DNA of 64,000 nucleotides. It comes from Paenimyroides tangerinum (GTDB lineage Bacteria; Bacteroidota; Bacteroidia; Flavobacteriales; Flavobacteriaceae). Of the stretch, positions 35,760 to 44,159 are shown in pieces. The stretch's first letter is position 1; every line of letters starts with the position of its first letter. The stretch covers positions 1 to 64,000 of the forward strand of contig NZ_RQVQ01000003.1 in NCBI RefSeq assembly GCF_003865405.1, given 5' to 3'. A model generated the notes under the pieces. The model made no database searches. It was given only the letters and a program-made list of their open reading frames with translations, and was not told the DNA's origin. The position numbers and the translations under genes are program-made.

Positions 35760-36242
35760 TTAAGATTGATGAATGGCGATTTTTCGCTCCAATAGGGTTT
35801 CCAATATCTCGTAATCACTTTCGTATTCTTCACCCTCGAAATGGTAGGTGTCCGTTTCTTCATCGAACTCGTATTGCTCAAATTCTTCTTCGTCCAAATA
35901 AATATCTGTGAGTAGCTTGTCAGAAAACATTGCCCTGCCACATACACCGTTACTTAATTCCTCATAGTCCTGTGTGAAATTCACGTTATAGTGTTCTGCT
36001 ATCGCTTGTACTACCTCTATATTGGGCGACCATTTTGTTTCGTATTGGAATATGCCTGTAACATCATCGTCTTGGTAGATGTCGAAGAAATAGCCACCGT
36101 TACTGTCCTGTATGAACTCGGGCAGTTGTCCGCAATTTTCTTTCTGTTGTTTTTCAGCCATTGATTTGAATAGCCGTTGTATCTGTTCGATTGCTTCGGG
36201 TTCTCCCTCGAAAACAACCGTATTACTGCACCAATTAGCCAT
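35760..36242 (-). CDS. Acidic YubB/Api92-like protein
   Basis: This encodes 160 aa. The start 'MANWCSNTVVFEGEPEAI' and 'SPNIEVVQAIAEHYNVNF' resemble the ferredoxin-fold YubB/Api92 proteins carried by plasmids and phages. The C-terminal 60 residues are extremely acidic, which could mimic DNA. The cellular role is unknown. It is in line with the other cassette genes, 20 nt from its upstream neighbour. Confidence 0.6.
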   Translation of the reverse strand: MANWCSNTVVFEGEPEAIEQIQRLFKSMAEKQQKENCGQLPEFIQDSNGGYFFDIYQDDDVTGIFQYETKWSPNIEVVQAIAEHYNVNFTQDYEELSNGVCGRAMFSDKLLTDIYLDEEEFEQYEFDEETDTYHFEGEEYESDYEILETLLERKIAIHQS

Positions 36243-36262
36243 AATCGTTTTTTGTTTAAGGG

Positions 36263-36646
36263 TTAAGAATGTGATTTTTCAGCGGTATAAATACCATTTA
36301 CATAGTAGCCGAATGACTGCTCCCAAAGGCGTATTAAACCGTCCGTGCATATGTAGAAATACTCCGTACGATTGCAGTAGATAATATGTACTGTGTCGTC
36401 CTTATGCTTTTTTTCAAGGCTCTTACCTTTAGCCAATTCTTTTGCTTCCTCTATGGTTTTTGCTTTCATATCCTGCTGTTTTGTATCGTTATCAATTTTC
36501 ACTATATCCACAATGGCACATTCGGGACAACCCTCTGTGGTTGTTATCTGCTGTATAGCTCCCTGCTTTCCACTTAATGAAAATACCCTTAGCATTGTCG
36601 TACCTGTGTCGTGCTTCAGCGTTGCTTCATATATCTCTATTGTCAT
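36263..36646 (-). CDS. Hypothetical protein of the PRTRC operon
   Basis: This encodes 127 aa with no signal peptide. It is a mixed fold with a CPEC pair ('TTEGCPECAIVDIV') that might bind metal and a C-terminal aromatic segment ('RLWEQSFGYYVNGIY'). No family recognised. It lies between DUF932 and the YubB-like gene. Confidence 0.6.
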   Translation of the reverse strand: MTIEIYEATLKHDTGTTMLRVFSLSGKQGAIQQITTTEGCPECAIVDIVKIDNDTKQQDMKAKTIEEAKELAKGKSLEKKHKDDTVHIIYCNRTEYFYICTDGLIRLWEQSFGYYVNGIYTAEKSHS

Positions 36647-36698
36647 AATTCTAGTTTATAGTAGGCTACCACCGTTTAAGGCGGTAGCCTGTTGTTAT

Positions 36699-37772
36699 TT
36701 AATTAAGGCTTAGGATTTCCGCACCGTCCAAAGCAAATGAAGTACACAATTCAAATGCTTTCTGTGATTTCAGTTGGGCAGTACCACCGAGTACTATGCT
36801 TTGTAGCTTGGCTTCGTCATTCTTGTAATTCCTTACATTCTGATAGTAGCCTGTCACAGCGTTATACGCTCCGAACAATGTGCCTTTTGTCGTGTCCATT
36901 TGTTGGGTATCGCTCATCATCGCATAGCTGAAAGCATCATCAACTACGTTTTTGAACACGGTGGAAACTTCATCCTCAGCACCTTTTTTGAGTAGGTCAA
37001 GCGTTTCCTTGTTCGGACAAAGTGCCAACTGGATTAACTTTCTAACCTCTCGGTCTGTGACTTTTACCTTTGTCCACTCATTGAAAATACCCTCTAATTG
37101 GTTACTCAATGTGTTGGCAAGTCCCATAATCTTGTGAGCGTTCTCGATACGCTGTTTTGCTCCCGAAGTGTGTTTGATACGGACTACATTGGTCATACTG
37201 CGTAATGAAGCATTCAGCGTGTTTTGGCATACGATACGGATAGGTGTAAAAGCGGCTGTGATACTGCCCGAACCATCGTGAGAAGTGGTAAGGAAAATAT
37301 ACTTCTCGGTTACATCATCGCCATTGCCTACACGAATATAGTCGGGCAATTTGGCTGTGATAAAAATGCGTTCACCTTTTCCTAATGCTCCTGCGGTTTC
37401 ATAAAATATTCCCTCGCCACCACCTACGATAGCATCAAAAAAATTAAAGGCTTCACGGTTTTGCACAATGTGGTAATCCTTACCGACCACGCCCAATACG
37501 GCATTGTTATCGGTGCGAATGTTGGCGAAATAGTTAGGTACTTCCAATTCGCTACTGCCTATTTCTATGCCGTTAGCGGTTTCGATAATTCCCGAACCTT
37601 TGGTAAACAAAGGGGATTTTACCACCTCATAATCTAATCCTGCGTGTCGGATAGCTTCTTCGCTTGTTGGGTATTGCTCCACGATTTGCCCCAAACCGTG
37701 CCACGCTTTTTGCTGTACTGAAAAGAAACTGTGCTTTCCTGTTCTCTCGTTGAAATGAATGTTATGTGCCAT
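36699..37772 (-). CDS. DUF932 domain-containing protein
   Basis: This encodes 357 aa and matches the phage/plasmid-like DUF932 family: 'KAWHGLGQIVEQYPTSEEAI', 'YHIVQNREAFNFFDAIVGG', 'GERIFITAKLPDYIRVG' and 'PIRIVCQNTLNASL'. Family members are common on conjugative elements and plasmids; a DNA-metabolism role is suspected but unproven. It is the second gene of the cassette after ssb. Confidence 0.9.
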   Translation of the reverse strand: MAHNIHFNERTGKHSFFSVQQKAWHGLGQIVEQYPTSEEAIRHAGLDYEVVKSPLFTKGSGIIETANGIEIGSSELEVPNYFANIRTDNNAVLGVVGKDYHIVQNREAFNFFDAIVGGGEGIFYETAGALGKGERIFITAKLPDYIRVGNGDDVTEKYIFLTTSHDGSGSITAAFTPIRIVCQNTLNASLRSMTNVVRIKHTSGAKQRIENAHKIMGLANTLSNQLEGIFNEWTKVKVTDREVRKLIQLALCPNKETLDLLKKGAEDEVSTVFKNVVDDAFSYAMMSDTQQMDTTKGTLFGAYNAVTGYYQNVRNYKNDEAKLQSIVLGGTAQLKSQKAFELCTSFALDGAEILSLN

Positions 37773-37816
37773 TTTGATAAAATTTTGAAGTTTGAAAAAT
37801 GATTAAATGATTGTTG

Positions 37817-38209
37817 TTAGAATGGTAGGTCGTCTTCTGTGCCTTTCCCTGCTGTACTGTTGCTTCCTGTTTGTGCTGTAGCCTGTACGGTTTCGGTTCT
37901 TTTGATACCTCCGTGAAACTTTATATTTGAAGTGTGGAAATTCAAACCTGCTTTCGGCTCTCCGTCTTTGCCTGTCCACGCTCTCGTGCTTACCCTGCCT
38001 GTGAGTTCTACCAAAGTGCCTTTGGTCAGTAGTGATGCTACCTTTGCAGACAGCCAATAGGCACAGTCGAAATAGGTTGTTTGCTCAATGCGTTCGCCCT
38101 GTTTGTTCTTGTAGCTTTCGTTGGTAGCTACTGAAAAGTTTACTACTTGTTTGTCCTGTGACGTTGTGCGTACTTCCGCATCTCTTGTCAGTCTTCCGAT
38201 GATGTTCAT
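37817..38209 (-). CDS. ssb: Single-stranded DNA-binding protein
   Basis: This encodes 130 aa from the ATG at 38209, since the OB-fold start is 'MNIIGRLTRDAEVRTT'; the longer frame to 38308 adds a basic, non-conserved tail. The OB fold is intact ('VVNFSVATNESYKNKQGER', 'YFDCAYWLSAK', 'GTLVELTGRVSTRAW'). The short acidic tip 'DDLPF' is the interaction tail for partner proteins. It is the first gene of the PRTRC-type operon, likely supporting replication or transfer of the element. Confidence 0.9.
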   Translation of the reverse strand: MNIIGRLTRDAEVRTTSQDKQVVNFSVATNESYKNKQGERIEQTTYFDCAYWLSAKVASLLTKGTLVELTGRVSTRAWTGKDGEPKAGLNFHTSNIKFHGGIKRTETVQATAQTGSNSTAGKGTEDDLPF

Positions 38210-38327
38210 AATCGTTCCTGTTTTAAAAGTTTTACATTTTGTTATGTTCGCTTTTCTCGTTTCCTGCTTCCTGTTGTGGTTTGCTTCGCTTCGCATAATT
38301 TTTTCCAAAAGAAAAACCGGAAAAAAG

Positions 38328-38470
38328 AAAGCAGACTATCAAGGCGGTCAAGAGGAAAAGCCAAAAGGAAACGGAATAATTGGAGGGTACCTTTAGGGAG
38401 GAAACCGTTTATGCCGTAGTCTTTTGGCTGGGATTGAGCGTGGGGTGACCGCCGTACTTTGGCTGCCTTT
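38328..38470. other. Large nested hairpin at the head of the ssb/PRTRC operon
   Basis: Paired arms in register: GCAG (38331-38334)/CTGC (38463-38466), GGCGGTCA (38343-38350)/TGACCGCC (38446-38453), AGCCAAAAG (38359-38367)/CTTTTGGCT (38421-38429) and AAACGG (38369-38374)/CCGTTT (38405-38410). Their coordinate sums fall from 76797 to 76779, so they nest as one hairpin about 140 nt long. It is a candidate leader, single-strand replication origin or transfer signal. The rest of the 38210-38781 gap holds the direct-repeat copy at 38485-38690. Confidence 0.6.
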
Positions 38471-38484
38471 TTACCGGTTGATTA

Positions 38485-38690
38485 TGGAAATATTCTTGTA
38501 ATAAATTTTTGGGATAAATGACCAGGCTTTAAAAGCCTGTGATAGAGATTTGAAAAATATAAAGAGAAGGAAAAGGAGGGCTGTGTTTTTCAATTTTCTA
38601 TTCAAAGAGTAGTCGTAAGCTCTTTTACTGCGAGGGGAACGTGAAAGGGGGTAAATGTGCTTAGGCTACAAAAAGTAATGACATAAAAAA
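38485..38690. repeat. Diverged direct repeat, left copy, flanking the defence module
   Basis: It matches 48483-48690 from GAAATATTCTT to the run of A residues. The best-conserved cores are TAAGCTCTTTTACTGCGAGG (38616-38635) and GTAAATGTGCTTAGGCTACA (38651-38670). It contains the hairpin CAGGCTT / AAGCCTG (38523-38539), whose right-copy counterpart keeps pairing despite base changes. Confidence 0.75.
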
Positions 38691-38781
38691 TAGATATTCT
38701 TCATAAAACTTATTATTGATGTTATTAAAGCAAACAATCAATTATGAATTGATTATTTTTGGAAGATTTAAACCATCGTAC

Positions 38782-39765
38782 ATGGCTGTTAACAAAAATG
38801 CTCAGATTCGTTATAAAGTATTAGACAAGTGTTTTTCAAATCCGTATAAAAATTTTTATATTGATGATTTGATTAACCATTGTTCAATCGCATTAACCGA
38901 ACATTATGGAAAAGAAGCTACTGTTTCGAGAAGGCAAATTTTTATAGATATTGATTTTATGAGAAGTGACGCTGGATTTGAAGCACCAATAATTCCAATA
39001 AAAGATGGTCGTAGGGTATTTTATAAATATGAAGATGCTTCATTTTCAATTTTAAAAAAGCCTTTAACTAATGACGAATTAGAATCAATAGATAATACTT
39101 TAGAAATTATTTCCAGAATTAAGGGGATTTCTGGTTTAAGTAATTTAGAAAGTTTAGAGACTAAATTACTTGGAACTAAAGATTCTAATAGAAATCACAT
39201 CATTTCATTTGAGGAGAACGAGTTTTTGGTAGGCATAGAAAATTTAACACTTGTTTTTAACTTTATCAAAAATAAACAAGTTATCCTAATAACTTATAAA
39301 TCGTTTAAATCTAATGAAGTTCATGAATATGTTATTTCGCCATATTATTTAAAACAACACAACAGTCGTTGGTTTTTGTTTGGTTGGAATCATGATTTTC
39401 AAAATATTCAAAATTTAGCATTAGATCGTATTATAAATCTTGAAATTGGAAATCAGAGTTTTATTGAAACTGATATAGACTTTGAAGAATATTTCGAAGA
39501 TATTATAGGGGTAACAAATTTCGAAGAAAATCAAGTTACTGAAGTTTCAATAGAGTTATCGGAAAATATTATCCCATATATCATATCCAAACCTATTCAT
39601 GGTTCGCAAAAAATGAAAGGTAATATTTTGACGATACATGTAAAACTGAATTACGAATTAGAAACACTCATTTTGTCTTATGGCGAAAACATGAAAGTAT
39701 TGGAGCCAATAAATTTGAAAAATCGTCTTATTGAAAGACTAAAAAGTACATTAAACCAATATTAA
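38782..39765 (+). CDS. WYL-domain transcriptional regulator
   Basis: This encodes 327 aa, started at 38782 ('MAVNKNAQIRYKVLDKCF'); the longer frame from 38716 adds a non-conserved tail. The N-terminal helix-turn-helix region ('NFYIDDLINHCSIAL', 'VSRRQIFIDIDFMR') precedes a WYL domain ('RWFLFGWNH' at the signature position, then 'ALDRIINLEI') and its C-terminal extension. WYL proteins often control phage-defence genes. It heads the plus-strand defence module. Confidence 0.85.
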   Translation: MAVNKNAQIRYKVLDKCFSNPYKNFYIDDLINHCSIALTEHYGKEATVSRRQIFIDIDFMRSDAGFEAPIIPIKDGRRVFYKYEDASFSILKKPLTNDELESIDNTLEIISRIKGISGLSNLESLETKLLGTKDSNRNHIISFEENEFLVGIENLTLVFNFIKNKQVILITYKSFKSNEVHEYVISPYYLKQHNSRWFLFGWNHDFQNIQNLALDRIINLEIGNQSFIETDIDFEEYFEDIIGVTNFEENQVTEVSIELSENIIPYIISKPIHGSQKMKGNILTIHVKLNYELETLILSYGENMKVLEPINLKNRLIERLKSTLNQY

Positions 39766-39776
39766 AAAAGACTTTA

Positions 39777-41357
39777 ATGAAAAATAACATAGCATTTAAG
39801 CATTTTAGAAAATTCGAAGATTTTCCAAAATTAGATTTTAACGATATAACATTTGTAGTAGGTAAGAATAATTCAGGTAAATCTACTTTTGTTAAGGCGT
39901 TTGTAATGGTCTACAATTATCTTAAATCGGGTAATCTGAAACAATTAGATTTAAACCAAGGAAGTGTAGAACTATTAAATATCGTAACATTCGATCGGGC
40001 ATTATGCAAAACGATGAGTGAAAGAGAAAATAAAGAATACATTCCTATTACATTGAAGCTAGGTAATTATGAATTTTATCTAAACGTAACAGGCAAAAAA
40101 GATAGTACGATCTTAGATGTGGCTACTTTTAAAATTACTGATACATCGTCTTTTTTTACGGTCGAGATTGATCCGCAAAAAGAACATGCTATAATTTCAT
40201 ATAATTATAGAGAAACGATTGAAAATGATGCTTTAAACGAAGCTATTCAGCAAAAGCAAGTACTTGAACAAGCACTTATGTCTATAACGGATGAGCTTTC
40301 CAAGGATAGTATTGACATTAAAAGTCGAATAGAAAAATTATCTAAAAACATAGAGAATTTAAAAGATGCTAAAACAGAGATTGAAACATCTTTTACTGTC
40401 GAAGCGGATTATAGCGGCAATGATTTTACTCAATTATTTGATGATTTATTCACAGAACTGGAAGTTCAATATTGGATTGAAAACCCAAATGTAGAGCTAA
40501 TAGAAGAAAGTCAAGTCAACAATATTGAAGAAAGCGATGTTACAGAGGAAATTTCTCAAAATGAAGAAGTTATAGAAAGCGATGAAGAAGAAGTTTTCAG
40601 TGATTTACGTTATTATTACATCAATCGCAACAATTTCAAAAATTTCTCTGATCAGTTTTTAAGTTTTACAAATAGTTCCAAAGTGTTTTATTTGCCAGCA
40701 ACACTTAACAAACAGTCAGCTCTATTATCAATTCGAGATAAGAATAATGATTTGGCCGATGTAGTACATAAATACTATCAATTAGGTTTACAAGATGACC
40801 CTATCATCTCAGGTTTTGTTAAAGAATGGATTAAGGAATTTCAGATTGGAACTGACTTAAAAATTGAATTAATCAATGGAGAGGCTTATGATATCACTTT
40901 AAAAGAAAATGAAGTATTTATCCCTTTAGCAGATAAAGGAATGGGATCTATTCAAGCGGTATTGTTAATTCTCAGATTAGCCTCTGTTATTTATTACAAA
41001 GAGCAAGAAAGTAAGAAAGCGAAATTCAACTATTTTGTTATTGTTGAAGAACCAGAATTAAATTTACATCCTGCATTACAAAGTAAATTGTGTGATTTGT
41101 TTTTTGAGGTTTACGACAAATACAAAGTGAAGTTTATTATAGAAACTCATTCAGAATATATCATTCGTACAACACAATTGCTTGTAAAAGAAAATGATTT
41201 TGAAGTAGCACCTAATGAGAACCCATTTGCAGTGTTATATTTTAATGATGATTTAAAAGTTTGGAATATGAATTACCGTCAAGATGGACGTTTTTCTAAT
41301 GAATTTGGATCTGGTTTTTTTGATGAATCGTCTAATCTAGCTTTTGAATTAATGTAG
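39777..41357 (+). CDS. AAA/ABC-type ATPase (AAA_15/OLD-like), putative defence protein
   Basis: This encodes 526 aa. Walker A 'VVGKNNSGKSTFVKAF' is at residues 26-40, a long coiled-coil insertion lies in the middle, then the signature-like 'LADKGMGSIQAVLLILRLAS', Walker B 'VIVEEPELNLHPALQ' near residue 425, and the H-loop 'IIETHSEYIIRTTQLL' near 460. This is the SMC-like ATPase core seen in OLD/Gabija-type defence proteins, but without a TOPRIM nuclease domain. It starts 11 nt after the WYL gene and 3 nt before the partner gene, so the three form one unit. Confidence 0.85.
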   Translation: MKNNIAFKHFRKFEDFPKLDFNDITFVVGKNNSGKSTFVKAFVMVYNYLKSGNLKQLDLNQGSVELLNIVTFDRALCKTMSERENKEYIPITLKLGNYEFYLNVTGKKDSTILDVATFKITDTSSFFTVEIDPQKEHAIISYNYRETIENDALNEAIQQKQVLEQALMSITDELSKDSIDIKSRIEKLSKNIENLKDAKTEIETSFTVEADYSGNDFTQLFDDLFTELEVQYWIENPNVELIEESQVNNIEESDVTEEISQNEEVIESDEEEVFSDLRYYYINRNNFKNFSDQFLSFTNSSKVFYLPATLNKQSALLSIRDKNNDLADVVHKYYQLGLQDDPIISGFVKEWIKEFQIGTDLKIELINGEAYDITLKENEVFIPLADKGMGSIQAVLLILRLASVIYYKEQESKKAKFNYFVIVEEPELNLHPALQSKLCDLFFEVYDKYKVKFIIETHSEYIIRTTQLLVKENDFEVAPNENPFAVLYFNDDLKVWNMNYRQDGRFSNEFGSGFFDESSNLAFELM

Positions 41358-41360
41358 TTT

Positions 41361-42317
41361 ATGGTAGCATATTTTGATTTAGAAAATTTAGAGTCATTTT
41401 TAAAACAACCTAAAGATGATTTTTACCATGATTGTTTAAAACTTATTAAAAAGCAATTAGACCTATCTTTTAATTTTAATAAGGAAGATTTTAAGAAATC
41501 TGAGGATTTAATGAACTTTATAAAGCTATTAAGCGATGGTGTTGGAGATAAAGTGATAAAGTATATACCAGAGAAATTTCCTGCAAGGGATATTAAATCA
41601 AATAGCCACAAAAATTTTTCAATTGATGAGCTTTTGTCTGTTTATTTTATCAATAATTCTGATTTGAACAAATTAAAGGAAAAAGATGATTTATTGATAG
41701 CAGATATTGGAGAAGAAATAGGAATGTTTAAAACTCTATTTCTTAAAAATGACGACTATAAGTTTGAACTAAAATTGAGAATCGGAGAAGAATTTTCAAG
41801 TTGGAAAATATTTAAAAACTTTCAAACATCACATACTGATATAATAATTGTAGATAATTACATACTAACAGACAAAAGTTTGATCCCAACAAATCTTAAT
41901 GGAATTATTGATAATTCATTGGTAGATAACTGTAGAAAAATTTTAAATATTGTAATTTTTGTTAAGGGTGACCAAATGAATATTGATTATACTGAATTAA
42001 AAACTTCAATCAGTGTACTTGTAAAAGCTAAATATGTTGATAGTCCTAATGTTACAATAATAAAACATTATGTAGAGCATGATAGAACGATATTACGAAA
42101 TTTATTAAGGATTTATTCTGGTGATACGTTTAATTATTTCTTAGCAAATGGTAATAAAATAACAAGAGGGAAGGAAATTCATTTCGCAAGTATAGCTGAC
42201 AAAAACAATTATAAATTATACAAGAATACTTTATCTGATTTGCAAACAATAGTAAATAATGCAGTCGCAGGAAACATAATTGGTGATAAAAAATCGAGAT
42301 TCATTAATTTCTCTTAA
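41361..42317 (+). CDS. Unknown partner of the AAA ATPase, candidate defence effector
   Basis: This encodes 318 aa, no signal peptide. It starts 3 nt after the ATPase stop. The N-terminal 110 residues are helical. The C-terminal half contains 'TDIIIVDNYILTDKS' and 'YVEHDRTILRNLLRIYSGDTF', patterns that remind me weakly of phospholipase-D-like and other effector domains in ATPase-linked defence pairs. No confident family. Its own stop is 66 nt before hsdM, which has a separate promoter. Confidence 0.6.
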   Translation: MVAYFDLENLESFLKQPKDDFYHDCLKLIKKQLDLSFNFNKEDFKKSEDLMNFIKLLSDGVGDKVIKYIPEKFPARDIKSNSHKNFSIDELLSVYFINNSDLNKLKEKDDLLIADIGEEIGMFKTLFLKNDDYKFELKLRIGEEFSSWKIFKNFQTSHTDIIIVDNYILTDKSLIPTNLNGIIDNSLVDNCRKILNIVIFVKGDQMNIDYTELKTSISVLVKAKYVDSPNVTIIKHYVEHDRTILRNLLRIYSGDTFNYFLANGNKITRGKEIHFASIADKNNYKLYKNTLSDLQTIVNNAVAGNIIGDKKSRFINFS

Positions 42318-42347
42318 CCAATGCATCTCTACTGCACAATTAAAACA

Positions 42348-42355
42348 TATCTTTG
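42348..42355 (+). promoter_or_regulatory. -7 promoter element for hsdMSR
   Basis: TATCTTTG matches TAnnTTTG and lies 28 bp before the hsdM start codon. The restriction genes can therefore be transcribed apart from the ATPase pair. Confidence 0.55.
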
Positions 42356-42383
42356 TATTAACAAAAACAAACATTAGAATTTC

Positions 42384-44159
42384 ATGTCTACACAAAGACC
42401 CGATATAAGCTTCATTTTTAATATTACCGATAAGGTATTATGGAACGTTTTCAAGAAAAACGAAATTGGTGACGTGTTATTACCTTTCGTTGTATTACGC
42501 CGTTTAGATTGTATCCTTAAAGATAAAAACGAGAACATACGCACTGCTTATGAAAACTTTAAAGGAAAGGTAGCGGATGATAAATTAGCTCCTATTTTAA
42601 AAAAGGCAGCGGGGGGCTTAAATTTCTATAACACATCACGACACACGTTCGACTCATTAAAAGAAAGTACTAAAACCATTGATATCGATTTTCATAATTA
42701 CATAAATGGTTTCAATCCTATTGTAATTGAAATTTTAGAGAACTTTCAATTCGAAAAAATCATTGCTCGTTTGCAAAAGAACAAACTATTGTACGAAATG
42801 GTGAAAGCCATGTGCGATGTGGATTTATCCTTAGACAAATACGATAACCAAAATATGGGTTATGTATTCGAAGAATTGATCCGTATTTCGAATGAGCAAT
42901 CCAATGAAACTGCGGGGGAACATTTTACCCCACGAGATGTAATTGAATTAATGTACAAAGTAGTTTTCTCAACAGAAAAAGAAGAATTATCTCAACCAGG
43001 AATCATTCGTACTATTTATGATCCTACATTGGGTACAGGTGGTATGGTTAACTTAGCAAAGAATTATATTGTAGATGAATTATTTGTTACTGGTCCAAAA
43101 CCAACTATTTTTACCTATGGGCAGGAAATAAATGAACAATCATATGCTATTGCTAAAGCAGAAGCTCTTATTTCGGGTGGTGATGTCGATAATATTAAGC
43201 ATGGAAATACATTAACAAACGATCGCTTTCCAGATAAAAAATTTCATTACCAATTTGCTAATCCGCCGTATGGTGTAACTTGGGCAAAAGATTACGATTT
43301 TGTAAACAATGAAAGTACCAATCCTGCAGGTCGTTTTTATGCAGGTTTACCTGCGAAAAGTGACGGACAATTGTTGTTCTTGCAACACATGATTTCTAAA
43401 ATGGAGGCATCAGGTGGTAAAATAGCTGTAGTAACCAATGGCTCACCTTTGTTTTCTGGTAGTGCAGGTGGTGGCGAAAGCGATATCCGTAAGTTTATCC
43501 TAGAAAGTGATTTGTTAGATTGTATTATTTCGTTGCCTAAAGATATGTTTTACAATACAGGTATCGGTACGTATATCTGGTTTTTAGACAATAACAAACC
43601 TGTTCATCGTCGTGGTAAAGTGCAACTCATCAACGCATCTGATGTAGAAGACAAGCGTACTGGTAAAATAGGTTTTGCAACTCCTAACAAACGTAGCTTA
43701 GGTAATAAGCGTAACGAAATCTTAGAACATCATATTGATGCAGTGGTAGATATGTACACCCATTTTGAAGAGAGTGAGTATTCTAAAATATTCGATAATG
43801 AGTTCTTTGGTTATTATAGTGTGCCAGTAGAAAGACCTACATTGGAAAAAAATGGCGAATTCAAAAAAGACAAAAAGGGAGAGTTAGTCGCCGATAGCAA
43901 AAAGCGTAGTACAGAACGTATTCCGTTATCTGATGATATACGCACTTATTTTACAGAAAATATCTTACCACATGTAGACCATGCATGGCCAGATGCCAAC
44001 AAAATTAAAATTGGCTACGAAATTAACTTCTCTAAATATTTCTATAACTATGTACCGTTACGTGCATCTGCAGATATCAAAGAAGAGATATTAAATCTTG
44101 AATTTGGCAAAAATGGAGAAAAGGGTATTTCTGATTTAATTAAAGAATTGTTTGTATAA
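42384..44159 (+). CDS. hsdM: Type I restriction-modification DNA methyltransferase subunit
   Basis: This encodes 591 aa. Its N-terminal helical domain is followed by an N6-adenine methylase: 'GEHFTPRDVIELM', SAM-binding 'DPTLGTGGMV', 'GQEINEQSYAIAKAEAL' and catalytic 'NPPYG' near residue 293. Full-length for the family. Forms M2S with HsdS for methylation and R2M2S for restriction. Stop overlaps the hsdS start by one base. Confidence 0.95.
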   Translation: MSTQRPDISFIFNITDKVLWNVFKKNEIGDVLLPFVVLRRLDCILKDKNENIRTAYENFKGKVADDKLAPILKKAAGGLNFYNTSRHTFDSLKESTKTIDIDFHNYINGFNPIVIEILENFQFEKIIARLQKNKLLYEMVKAMCDVDLSLDKYDNQNMGYVFEELIRISNEQSNETAGEHFTPRDVIELMYKVVFSTEKEELSQPGIIRTIYDPTLGTGGMVNLAKNYIVDELFVTGPKPTIFTYGQEINEQSYAIAKAEALISGGDVDNIKHGNTLTNDRFPDKKFHYQFANPPYGVTWAKDYDFVNNESTNPAGRFYAGLPAKSDGQLLFLQHMISKMEASGGKIAVVTNGSPLFSGSAGGGESDIRKFILESDLLDCIISLPKDMFYNTGIGTYIWFLDNNKPVHRRGKVQLINASDVEDKRTGKIGFATPNKRSLGNKRNEILEHHIDAVVDMYTHFEESEYSKIFDNEFFGYYSVPVERPTLEKNGEFKKDKKGELVADSKKRSTERIPLSDDIRTYFTENILPHVDHAWPDANKIKIGYEINFSKYFYNYVPLRASADIKEEILNLEFGKNGEKGISDLIKELFV

